From assembly GCA_018398765.1 (NCBI GenBank), contig JAHBMJ010004442.1, positions 1 to 27,812 of the forward strand: a stretch of DNA of 27,812 bases, read 5' to 3'. The position numbers were made by a program, and so were the translations under genes. The notes beneath the pieces are model-generated. The model worked only from the letters and a program-made list of their open reading frames with translations, ran no database searches and was not told where the DNA came from. This DNA is from Chromera velia. Its lineage: Eukaryota > Sar > Chromeraceae. Of the stretch, positions 9,101-20,446 are shown one piece after another. The stretch's first letter is position 1. Every line of letters begins with the position of its first letter.

Positions 9101-12100
9101 CTGACTGATTCACGAACTCCCCAACGAGCTCTAGCGCCCAACGAACTTCACAAAAGAAAAGGAACAGTTGCGGGGCACAAAGAGATTTTGGTCAGCTGGG
9201 ACACCGAAAAGCAACAACGACAACAAAATGAAGATGCGCACTACTGAGGGCGAGGCCGGAATAGGGGTCTGAAGGCACGCACCGACACAAAAAAAAAAAG
9301 GAAATTAAGGAAACGTGTCTGCCTGGAGGACGGAGCAAGAGGCCAAAAAAGAGAAAACGGACACGGACGGAAGGAAAGCGACGCACTTATTTCGCACTTT
9401 GCACAAGCGTCCACCTCCTAGCTCCACTGTGCCTGCCCTCTTTCTTTCTTTCTTTCATCACGAACCCCAACCCCCTGTTTCCTTCCTTTCATCATCGCCC
9501 CTCTCAAAGCAATTAGGCCAAAGAAATGATATAGATAGAGTCTTTTTGTGAATCTGTCAGCCAGACAGGAAGCCTGTAAGAAAACCATGTCTGTCATTCA
9601 TGTCGGTCCGAAGCCTCCTTCCCATGACGAATCCCACCGACCGGCTGCATGCAGATAAATAAAGAAGGTCTGACTGTCTTCCTGTCGATCTGCTTGTTTG
9701 AAGTCTTTGTCGACTGACCCAAAAAGAATTCGTTTTTTTGTCTCAGTGAAGTGAAGCGATGAACTCACGAACGAAGATGGTAGATGGGCTTTCTCGCCTA
9801 TCCTCCTCGTTCATGCGTGCGTGCCGCTTTTGAAATTCATTCATTTGCTCATTTACTCATTCCTTCCCACCAGATCTTCCTTCCTTCCTTCTTCCTTCCA
9901 GTCAGGTACAAAGAGAAGGACCTATTCCAGAATAATTCCGTGCACCATGTCACTTCCCTCTCCCCCTTCTGCCCGTCGATCGCCCCGGCCACTGCCGAGC
10001 AAGACAGGAAGGAAGCAACAACCGGACACAAAACCAAAAAGTAGAGAAGAGAGAACACAAGACAGTTAGTTGCGGGATGAGACAAGGACAACAAGTCAGT
10101 AAAAAGGACACAGAGAGAAACAACTCTCTTTTTCTTTCTCTCCCGTCAAAGCCAAACCCCCATCGGCTTTCCGCATGCATGCCTTCTGGCAAGCAGGCAG
10201 GTACCGTCCCTTACTTTCTCTATCGATCGACCGTCACTTGACAGAATTCAGACAGACAGGCCAGAAAGAATAAGACAAAGAAAGAGGACGGCTGGTGAAT
10301 GCTTTGCATTCCGCATTCCTTCTTCCAACATTGTTATGTCATGCATTCATTCATTCATTATTGTCCCTTCTTACAAAGAGCTGAAGACGTTATTTGTTAT
10401 GTTATTTCTCGTGACAAAGATCGCTTGCTTGGTACGACAGACAGAAAAAGAAAGAGACTTGTTTGTTTGCCGCTTCTCCCTGCATGAAGAGGAAGGGCGA
10501 GAGGGAGGGATGGGATAAGAACGCCATGCAAGCTTTTCATCAGACAGACAATTCCTTCCAATATTTTGGAGGATGGATGGAGCCTTTTGCTCTTCTTTCT
10601 TTCTTTCTTTCTCTCTCTCTCTCTCTCTCTCTCTCGGTTTGACTCTCTGTTTGTTTGATTTTTTGTCTTGCGATGAAGTCCGTGTGACGGTTTCGCCACT
10701 CACAAAAAACAGAAAAAACGAAACACGACAGTACGAATGGAAGGAATTGCAGTCAGAGAAGAGAGATAGAGATAGATAGATAGAGAGGAACGAGAATGAA
10801 AGGATAAAGGAGGGAACAAACAAAAGATGGTTGGAATGAGTGAGTGCATGGACGAAAAACGAGGAAGACGGACAGAAAGATAGACAAGTGCGAAGAAACC
10901 CAAGCATGCTCCTACTTTTCACCCTTTTCATACAAATCAACCAACCAACCAGCCCTTGATCTTTCTCTTCTTCTCATTTGTTCCTCAATTCTCGATCGGC
11001 ATGCATGACAATGATTATCCTTCCCTCTGACCCATACACGTCCAGACAGACAGGCTTTCGAGAGAGGTTTTCCCTTCTCTCTCTTTCTCTTTCTCTGCAT
11101 GCATGGGCCCTGTTTCCTTCCTTCACTCCCCGAACATTTGTTCTTGTTTCTCGTTTCGGTTCTTCTCTAGCCGTCGCATCTCTTCTTTCTAGACGCTTGC
11201 GCCTGCGTGAAAGGCGAAGCTGCTGCTAAATGACCAACCACCAAAAGGCAAGAATAGGTCAGACAGATAGAGTGCATGCATGAGAGAGATATGGGGTTTG
11301 AAAGAAGGACCAGGGGATGGATGGGATGAATAGATGGATGGATGAATGCACCTAGCAAACACCCAGCCATCATAAAACCAGACTGGGGGAGGAAGTAAGA
11401 AAAACAGAAAGGAAGGAAGGAAAAATAGGACGGGCCCCTTGGTAAGAAAAACGCGCACTGGCCTGCCGTCATTCCATTCCTTTTTTATGGATTCATCGTC
11501 TTTCTTTCTTTCAAGATGCCCTCCTTCCGCGGTTCAACCACATTGACGCCGATTGCTTTTCGCTCTCCTTTTCTCCGTCCTGCAGCTTGAACTTGTAATT
11601 AGGTCTGTTGGTTGGTTCCATAAGAAATGAGGAGAAAAGGGACAAACAAGGGACGGGAAAGGACAGGGCAGGCGCACACATCGGAAGGAAGGCTGCCTCT
11701 CACGACAATCTTCCTTCGGCGTTGCCCTGTTCGCGTTCCATGCATTTTCTTGTTCATCGCTCATTATCGAGCAGGCCTTGTTGCTTGGTTGCTGGGCTTC
11801 TCTCTTTCAGTTTCTTTCAGTGCCTCAGTCTTCGCTTCGCCCTGGGAAGGATGTCACTTTCCTCTGTAAACAGCCACCAGTCCATCCACACGCGCTCTGC
11901 TTCTTTCTGGTTTTCGATGCTCCCTTGTCACTGTTCTTTTCTTCTCTTGTATCGCTCTTCCTGTTTCAGTTCAAGCATTTAAAAAGACTTGTTGCTTTTT
12001 TCTCCGACCCTCCCTCCCTTCCTCCATACACACACAACGGCCGAGAGAGAACTGTCATGCACTCACGCGCTCTCTCTCGCATGAGACGTGGAGAGCACAT

Positions 12101-12500
12101 GGTGACAGAAAGAGATTCGTCTCCTTCCCTCCGGACAGACAGACAGCTAGAGAGAAGGAGAAAGAAAGAGCGAGAGAGACGTAGACGAACAGATCGAGAG
12201 ACATGCAGCAGGGGAAACAAAAAAACGGCACGGACGGACGAAGAGGGGACGAGTGAAAAGTCAATGCACAAATAAAGCGAGAGCGAGAACGGAGAGACAA
12301 ATACAGAGGGGAGGAGTTTGGGCTTCTGCTGGCTGCTTTGCTCCTTATCGCCTGCTTCCTTGATTTTGCTTGGCGCAGGATGAAGTCGAAGGTCTGGCAG
12401 ATCAGCTTCCTCCGGTTTCCCTCTTTTTTTGTCGACCGACAGGCGGAGCACTTATCAATCAATTGGCCCACTAGCTCTTCCGTCTTTTGACCAGCTCCTC
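9101..12500. other. Low-complexity region, no supported gene (part 2)
   Basis: It continues the alternating pyrimidine/purine texture. Notable simple repeats are a TTTC-then-TC run at about 10,597-10,635, GATA-like units near 10,765-10,785, and GGAA/GATG units near 11,310-11,345. GCATGC-containing words recur (for example near 10,173, 10,999, 11,096 and 11,273). The longest frames are 160-190 codons and consist of simple-repeat translations with no conserved motif. Confidence 0.55.
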
Positions 12501-13800
12501 AATTGCTTTGCATTCGGTCTTCCCTTCCTCGCGGTCTTTTCTTCTCAACCTCCTCTGTCTGCTTCTCTCCGACCGTCACGGCCCCCGAATTCCTTCCTTT
12601 CTTTACCTTTCCTCTGTTCTTGGAGGGGCGACAGATCTCTCTCGTCAGTCATATCGACAAGCTGCTTGCATGTCTCCAACCATCCATTCAAACAGTCTTT
12701 CCGAGGAAGGGGATGAGAGAGGGAGGGAGGGACTCCATGCGGAGGGGAGAGGAGAGGAAACGGCGAAGGAGGGAGGGGGGCAGTGGCATTTCTTTCTTTC
12801 AAGATCTCCTTCCCCCTTGCAGTAGATCCACCGATGGACCCGGACGAGGAAGAAGAAGAAATCGGAAGACAGAAAGAAAGTAAACAAGAAAGGACGGAAG
12901 AAATGAGGGGCAAGGGAGTTTTTCTTCGCCTCAACACTCGCGTTCTCTTTCTCTTCTCTCTCACACACAACAGAACAGAGAGATGGGACGGATAGAGCGC
13001 GCGACGATAAAAATGAGGCAAGAAGCAGATAAAAGGAACATGAAAAGTTGCAATCATACGAACGCTTTGGCAAGATTTTTTCGCTTCTTGCATCGAGTTG
13101 ATTCACCCACCCCATCATGCATGCATCATAAGATCTGTCATCCAGCCAGCCAGCCAGCCATACAGACAGAAAGGAAAGAAGAGGCATGAAGACAAATGTA
13201 CGGAGACCCATCAACAGGCAGACAAAAAGAAGACCACAGACACACTCACACTTTCAGCTCCTTCAGCACACACACGCTTGCTTGCTTGCAGACACATGCG
13301 CGAAGGGCTCCCTCCAGGCTTGACACACACACGCGCACATGCACACATTGACATGACCTCACATGGCATGAGGGAATCGTCCCCTTGCAGCAACATGAAG
13401 GAAGTAGAGTAACGTAGAGTAATAAAAGAGAGGACGAGTGAAAGATGCATGCGGAGTTCACTTAAAAAGGGAAAGTCGTAAGTCAAGATCAACAGTGAGC
13501 AATCGTTTCGTTGCTTTCGCCTCTGGCGGATCCCTCCCTCTCCCCCTTCTTTATCTTTTGTTGTTTTTCCCCGTGCGTCCCACCACAACCACTTGCGAAA
13601 GGACCAACCGAGTTGATGCCTACGCCTACCAGAAGGAAGGAAACAAGAAAGGAGAGAGAGAAAGGGAAAGGGAAGGGCACTGTGTTCCTTGCAGGCCTCC
13701 TCCCCTCCCCTCCTCCCGTCCTCCCTCCCTCCTACTTCATATCCGGTCCTTCATTCCATCCTCACCCTCTCTTCCTTCTCACTCTGCTTTCCTCCCTGCT

Positions 13801-13831
<31 letters not shown>

Positions 13832-14397
13832 GCCTCTTCACTTCTTCTGTCCGCTGGGCTTCCCGGCATCAGTCAGGCAGGCAGACGTGATGCATCACAT
13901 GTAGAGAACAGACTCGAAGACAGGCAGGCTAACACTGGGAAAAAATAAAACAGAGTCTGTTCTACTGCACAGCAGCAATTGGTGCGCGCCCGCCCCACCA
14001 CTCGGTCTTTCTTCTCTTGCGCACGGGTGCGCATCCTCCTCCTCCTCCTTCGTTTCGTTTGCTTTCTTTTGGGTCTTGGCATTCTCTCTCTCTTACGCAC
14101 ATAGAAGGAGAAGGAAGGGCGCCACTAAACAGCACAAAACAGCACAGCGCAAAGCAGCGGTAGAATTAAGGAGCAAGGTGAGGGGGGGATTGAAAAGTTC
14201 GACCATTCAAGCAACAAACAAAAATTTATGCAAACAAAGTTGGTGCCTGGTTTGGATCAAACAATCAACTAAGCGATCCAAAGTAAAGCATGCAGGTCTG
14301 CGCAGTCCTTTTCTCCTTCTGCCTCCCCTGTTTCCATCTAACCACCCATCCCCCCCTTCCCTCCCATATGATCTCTCTCTCTCTCTCTCACACACAG

Positions 14398-14429
<32 letters not shown>

Positions 14430-16194
14430 AACGCCATCTGTCAGAATTCCATCTTGCCCTAACCTGCATGCGAGCCTTCGTATTTTTTTTCCTCACATGA
14501 ATCTGTCCTCCTCATGTTCCATCTCACGCTCTCTCTCCCACCTCTTCTCTTTCTTCCGCATCCCCTTCCTTTTCGCGCCTGTCGTACCGGGTCCACCAAC
14601 AAGTGCATCCATTCATTCATGAAGTCACAAGTGTGGAGGGAGTGAGTGAGGACGCAAAGCACGCAGTGCCTGTGGATTGCATCGTGCAACCACCAAGATG
14701 ACCGTTCGATCGCGACATTGAATGATAAAGAGTGAGTATCTTCTTTTCTTTTCTTTTCTGGCGTCTTCTCGCTCCTCTCCTGCCGGCTCCACAAATCAAG
14801 CCTCGGGCAGGTCTTCATTGTGTGTTATTGCTTGTTCTCTGTGCCCTGCAAGATCTTCGCCTTGCTTTGCCTGAATCCACACCCATGCGCGCACCTCTTT
14901 TGCTTTGAATGCTTTGGGCCCCCATTCCTTCCTTCCGCCTTTTTTCCTCCCCCTCCGCGTCCCTTCCAGCATAAGTATCATGCAGAGGCCACACAAACAG
15001 AAGAGAAAAGAGATGGCGAGGTGCATCGAGGAGTGCTTAGTTGAGCAAGAAAGAAGCCGTGTGCCCTTTTGCTCTCTTGTCCTCTCCTCTCATATAAGGG
15101 GGGCAGCTGTGTAGCAAGGTGGGAGGGTGCAATCTTTGCAGGCAGGCAGGCAAGCAAGATCGCTTTGTTCTTCCGTGCCGATCGAGCAGTCACTGAATCA
15201 AGATAGACGGACAAGCAAAGAAGAAACGGAGAGGCCGACTCAGATGGGGAGTGGGGGCAAATAAAGAACGGAAGGAAGAAGATGAAAAACGTTCAGCAAC
15301 CAGGCCTTTGTCTTGCTTCCTCCCTCCCTCCCATAAAAGCCCTAGCTCTTCCCTCATTTCATTTCATTGTTTTTGCATTCATTCAGTCGGTCAATCCAGG
15401 TGCTTATGTGCCTGACAGATTTCGCCTTTCTTTTCTCTTTTCTGTTTCCATTCCATCACTCATCTTTCATTTGATTCTTTTCTTTCCGATCCTTTTTTAC
15501 CAACGCATACGGATGCTACTGAGTGTCGTGTCTCATCTGGTCTTGTCTTGTTTCCTTCTGCATCAGGGCACGGACGCATTTCGTTCTTTCCTTCCTTCTT
15601 TCTGTCGCAGTCATCGAACGATTCAAGGTCAGTCGGTTCGTCGATTGATCGCTTCATTCGGCTCCCCAGACGACCAATCAAACAGCAAAGAATATCAATA
15701 TTCTCGACTGCATGTGGATTGATCGCTTCCATTTAGCTCCCCAGGCGACCAATCAAATCAAACTCGCTGACCTCTTCAGTCACGCACATTGAGAGAAACA
15801 CTTACACACAAACAGACAAACAGAAGTAGAAAGAAGATGGGACAGAAAGAAAGCGAAGGAAGCACAGAGGGCTTGTCGAGCCATGACGAGGGAGAGAGAG
15901 ACGGAGGGAGAGGGGGACGGAGTAGGAAGGCATTATTGGATGGATGGATGGATGGATGAACACCTTCGATTGATGCGCGTAAAATGAGGGGAGGAGAAAT
16001 TAAGGAAATTAAAAGAAGATGAAACCGACGGACCGGGAAGGGGTCGGTTCGCTTCTTAGTTTCCTTCTTCATGCAGAAAAGAGAGAATCTATCGAGGGAG
16101 TGATCAAGTGGGGGGCAACTACGATAAGTGTCCCTTTCTTTTCTTCCTCCCTGTGTTTCTTCCTCCTTTCTTTCTTTCTCTCTGCGTGCGTCAA
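12501..16194. other. Low-complexity region, no supported gene (part 3)
   Basis: Same texture, with a CT-then-CA run at about 14,372-14,430, TTTC runs near 13,810-13,830, CAGC/CCAG units at 13,142-13,160 and a GATG run at about 15,938-15,959. The last few hundred bases before 16,194 are the likely 3' untranslated region of the KH gene on the minus strand. A short direct duplication lies at 15,643-15,757. I cannot support any coding exon here. Confidence 0.5.
15643..15757. repeat. Short near-tandem direct duplication
   Basis: GATTGATCGCTTCATTCGGC followed by TCCCCAGACGACCAATCAAA (about 15,644-15,683) is repeated with a few substitutions at about 15,717-15,757. About 35 bases lie between the copies. 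It is not a simple microsatellite. It may be a duplicated protein-binding site or a local replication slip. No coding role is visible. Confidence 0.6.
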
Positions 16195-16453
16195 TCAGGA
16201 CAGCTCCGAGGTCCCCACACCTCCCCACTGCTTGAGCTTGGACGAGATGAGCAGTTTGGCCATCGTGATCGCTTCTTGCGTTCCCGTCACGACGGCCGAT
16301 CGACAGAGCGCGTCCTGCACGCGCATGCACGTGAAAGGAAGATAAACAGACAGACAGACAGACAGACAGACAGAAAGAAAGAAAGAAAAGAAAGAAAAGA
16401 AAGAAAGAAAGAAAGAAAGGAAAGAAAAAACGAAAGTTTTTACGAAAGAAAAA

Positions 16454-16484
<31 letters not shown>

Positions 16485-19257
16485 GAAAGAAAGAAAGAAA
16501 GAAAAAAAAAAAGAAAGAAAGAAAGAGAACGAACATCAAGAACACGGCAGGCCATGAGACCGGAATGGCACGTTCTCTTATTGTTGTAGGCGAGAACGAT
16601 GGTGCGAAGTCGGAAAAAGAAAGCAGAAGCAAACGGGGTCAATTACACTTATTATGCAACCCGCAGTTACTGGGAAAAGGCAAAAGCATAGCATGTGGAA
16701 CGGACAGAGGAAGTACAGCCCATGAGGGAAAAGATGAGAGAAGCAGCGAACGAACATTGACGCACGCAGAGATACACACACAAAGAAAGAGACACATGTA
16801 GAGAGAGAAACGGACATGCCCCCCCCCCCCCNNNNNNNNNNNNNNNNNNNNNNNNNNNNNNNNCCCCCCCATGCACGCACCGACATACCACCAACCAACC
16901 TCTCCGTGTTGGAGGAGTGCCGCATCCGGCCTGCAGCTGTCGATAGAGATGTGGGCACCCGACAAGGACTGAAGCTCTTGGACGAGAGAGCCTCGAGGGC
17001 CGATCAGCCTCGCTACGTGCTTCTCGGGGATGTCAATCGTCTCCCTGCATGCACGCATCATGTGAATATCCATCCATCCATGTATCGGTATTGATCCAAC
17101 CCCGACCCCCACCCCCCCCACTCAGAGGGAGACAACACATCACAGGATCAAGAAGAGAGAGAGGGGTTAAATACACACGAAGAAACGTGAATTGCTGCTG
17201 AGTCGCAGTGTTGGTCCCCTGGGGCTTTCCGAAGCAAAGCAAAGGCGCACTCAGAAGCAACAAATCAGCTAGCTCTTCTGCTGCCTTCTCTGGAAAACCC
17301 CAAATGGGCATGCAGACCCGAATGAACAAACACTGAAGGAAGGGAAGGGGGACTCCAGTTCCCGGGCTTTTGATTCTTAGGTTTTGAGGGCCTTACACAC
17401 AGACCCGCACAGGCACCGACACACAGACTGACTGACTGACTGACCGAATGCGATCCACCCCTCTTGCTCCCCACAGAGAGAGCTTTGCCTCCACCATGCG
17501 ACGCGCCATCTGGACAGACCGAGGGGTTCCGGTGATTCGCAGCTGCATACATTCCCCCGTAAGAAAGGAAGATAAGAGCGCCATGCGGAGGGTTGGACTC
17601 AGCAACGTCAAAAGTAAATACATAAATCTGTTGTCCTTCCCTCATGTGGACAGACAGACAGACAGACAGACAGACAGAACAGCAGAAAGGTCTGAAGACT
17701 GATCGACGTGTATGCATGAAAGGCGCGGAATAGTACGTGAGAGACAGTTAAGAGACCGACGAGAAACAAGAAGGGGCTACAGGGAAAACATGCAGGCGGG
17801 GGTCATGAGATGTCTTCCTGTCGCTCTCTTTGCGTGCCCGAAGGAAGGCATGCGCTCAGCATTGGCCTGTGGTTTTACAAGCAGACGCAAAAGTCAAAAG
17901 AAAGAAAGAAAGAAAGAAAAGAAAGAAAGAAAGAAAAAAAGAAAGACGGCCCGTCAAACACGCTTTCTACCCACCCCTTGCTATCCCACACAGCCCCCCC
18001 CGCCCCCACCACCACTTACCCGACGGAGAGAGTCCTCGTCTTCGTCCTTCTCGAAATCGAGGACCGCGCCTGCTCAAACAACACGGTGGGAACGAGAAGA
18101 AAAACAAAGAGAGGGAGGGAGAGAAAATTGCAACCATGCACCGTGACCCTCCGTTCGTCTTTTCATCTCACTTCCCGGGCGGCACAGTTTTTGCACCTCA
18201 AAGCAATAAAAACGGCAACGACACCGGGGTGTTTCCTCTCTCCTCCCCCCTTTTCGTCTCTGTCTCTCTCGCACTTCTGCAGTCTTGCAGCTTCATTCTC
18301 TTCCTTTCATCCCTTGTGCCACTTCCCCAGCACCACAGCAGGATGCGAAATCGGTGATTGTGCCCATACATGCACTGGGTGAGTGAATCACTTTATGGTT
18401 CATCGTGAGGCTGACAGTAGGATCCAGTCACAGAGACGCAGACGGACTGTGTCGTCTTTTCTTTCCTTCTCCTCTTCCTTTCTTTCAGAAGACAGGCAGA
18501 CAGGCAGGCACGCGCAGCCACATAACATACATGAACGAACGAACTCACTTACCAGAGAGGAGTTGGAATTCCGCAATGCACGCACCCTTCGATCCGATCA
18601 GTCGGGCCACGTGCTCACTGGGAACCAGAAGGACGTCTACTGCCGCGAGAGTCCCTCCGTCTCCTTCCCCTCCCCCCTCTCCATTCTGTTGCTGCTGAGG
18701 GCTGAAGAAACTCGCAACCCTGCCGCGAGGATCCCCCGAGCCCACCCCTCCCACATCCTCACCACACACCCCGGCTGCCCCAGCGGCGTGCTGTACCCCC
18801 CCCATGGGGTTCAGGTTGCTGGAGTTTGAACGGGATCTGGAGAAGGGGATCAGGGCGCCCTCAAGGGACCCCGTGCCTGTGGGGCGAGAGGGCTGCTGGC
18901 TCACAGGGAGAATGCCCCCAGTGGCCAGGCGAAGCAGCTCCAGCGTCGCCCCCCCTGCATCCACCAGAGGGGGGGATGCAGACGCAGAGGAGCCCCTAGG
19001 TCTGCCCCCGTAAGGGTGCCCCATCTCACCCCCCTCTGTGGTCTGACTCTGAATTGAGTGACCACAAGCTCCCCCTCCTCCTCCTCCTCGGGAGAACAGA
19101 AAGGAGTCCGCCCCCTCTGAGGGCATAGGAATGGGGGGCAGTTTGGCGTTGTCATGGGATTGTGGGAAGATCAGGGGGGAGTCGGGTGCAGAGGGGTAGC
19201 TCGGTCGGTACACCGGCTGCTGATGATGTGCACTCTGGCACGGTGGCTCCTGCTCCA

Positions 19258-19288
<31 letters not shown>

Positions 19289-20446
19289 GAAGACATGAGC
19301 TTGGGATCTCGGGGGAAATCCCTGCTGCTGGTGCTGCTGAAAACCCCCATGAGCGTGGAGACTGACGGAAGCTCCCGGTTGGATCTGCTGGCTGCCTCTT
19401 GGGCCTGGAGGGGGGCGTGAGGGTGGTTGTCCTGGAGGGTAGGGGTTCTGCCGCCCTGCCCCTGCTGCTGCTGTGTCGGGTTGGCCCTGCCACCTCCTGC
19501 TCTGATGGTGCGCGTGTGGGTCCTCTGGTTGATCGTCTGATGAGGCACCCTGCGGGATGACCTCCCGGGCCCGTGCCACATCGGCGGGACTCATGAAGGC
19601 ACCTGGCTGGTTTGTTTGTTTGTCGTTTTGCTGTAGGGCTACAAGGGAGGCTTGGGGAGGGAGGCCGGGGAGAGGGAGACGGCTGTGACTGCCCGGGGGC
19701 ATCACTTGGGGCTGCGAACATATGCCCCCAATGTGGAAATGGGCAAGAGGGGAATCCCCCCCGCCCCCCGAGACAAAGCCAGCCTGCCCATGCCGAGCGG
19801 CAGCGGGGGAGACCTCCCCCTGTTGGTGTTGGCTTTGGGGCTGCTGGTGCTGCGAGTTGAGGGGAACACGAGAAGACGGATCTCTCGCCCCCACTGCAGC
19901 ATACACACGCGAATGACGGAGGATCTCGTACTGTGCTACTGAGCAGGCAACAGGCGTGCCCGAAATCCGCACTCTCCTCCCTGTGCCTCTCTCGAGCGAG
20001 GCTTCGGCTTGGGGTTGAATGTCGACGTGAGCACCTGAGCGCTCCTGCACGTCCCGAACATTCTGTCCGCTTCTGCCGATCACGAACTTGACTGAGGTCT
20101 GTGGAATGAGAATCGTGAGGGTCACTTCGGAGTTTGCGTTCATCACCGGAGACGCCATCCCTCCCAGCAACTGACTCCGCACTTCTTGTGTGATGGTGTG
20201 CTGACACCGTGTTACGTTCATGATCGTCCCCGTGATGGTGAGTTTTCTTTCCGGGGTACCTGGAGGTAGTTCCTCTTCTGACTGGATGTGGATGTTGACA
20301 TCGGCTGCCGCCTTCAGGCTCTTGATGCACTTGCCCCTAGGCCCTATCAGGTGGCCCACTATGGTCTCCGGGATCAGCATCACCAAGGTGGCCTCCGCAT
20401 GGTCCACAGTGCCACCCAAAAAGAACTGATCCAAATCCGCCAACAT
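16195..20446 (-). CDS. Four-KH-domain RNA-binding protein, five exons
   Basis: Exons (minus): 20446-18553, 18069-18020, 17542-17445, 17044-16900, 16314-16195. Together they total 2,307 bases and predict 768 residues. Junction phases (1, 0, 2, 0) all agree and restore KH folds across the introns. KH1 spans about 18-90 (GPRG 35-38), KH2 about 107-180 (GRSG 124-127), KH3 about 602-670 (GSKG 618-621) and KH4 about 683-765 (GPRG 696-699). All four keep the GxxG loop that contacts nucleic acid. Residues ~190-600 are a P/Q/G/S-rich, probably disordered linker with a polyglutamine run encoded by a CTG repeat (plus strand 19,265-19,288). I chose the ATG at 20446-20444 because an in-frame TAA lies just upstream. 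KH proteins of this layout (PCBP/hnRNP K/Nova-like and plant multi-KH proteins) bind single-stranded RNA in splicing, stability or translation. The specific target here is unknown. Donors are GTAAGT, GTAAGT, GTCAGT and GTTGGT, and the last is weak. Confidence 0.88.
16347..16530 (-). repeat. CAGA then GAAA microsatellite in KH intron 4
   Basis: On the plus strand this is a CAGA run followed by about 150 bases of GAAA-type units. On the coding (minus) strand it reads CTTT then CTGT and lies just upstream of the acceptor CATGCGCGTGCAG, so it forms an extended pyrimidine tract for exon 5. Similar tracts occur in the other KH introns (CTGT units at 17,649-17,678, CTTT units at about 17,896-17,945). 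Confidence 0.8.
16819..16870. other. Assembly gap within a poly-C run (KH intron 4)
   Basis: Thirteen C (16,819-16,831), then 32 N (16,832-16,863), then seven C (16,864-16,870). The gap is flanked on both sides by the same homopolymer, so it probably reflects a long poly-C tract that could not be read through. It sits in intron 4, about 30 bases from the exon 4 donor, and does not touch coding sequence in my model. Confidence 0.9.

Noticed and set aside
14625-14701. Possible terminal exon reading TSVEGVSEDAKHAVPVDCIV
   Set aside because: Only 24 residues with a weak acceptor and no neighbouring exon. Chance is the simpler explanation.
15776-16642. 288-codon minus-strand frame rich in F, L and S
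   Set aside because: It runs through the CTTT microsatellite of KH intron 4 and lies out of frame with KH exon 5.
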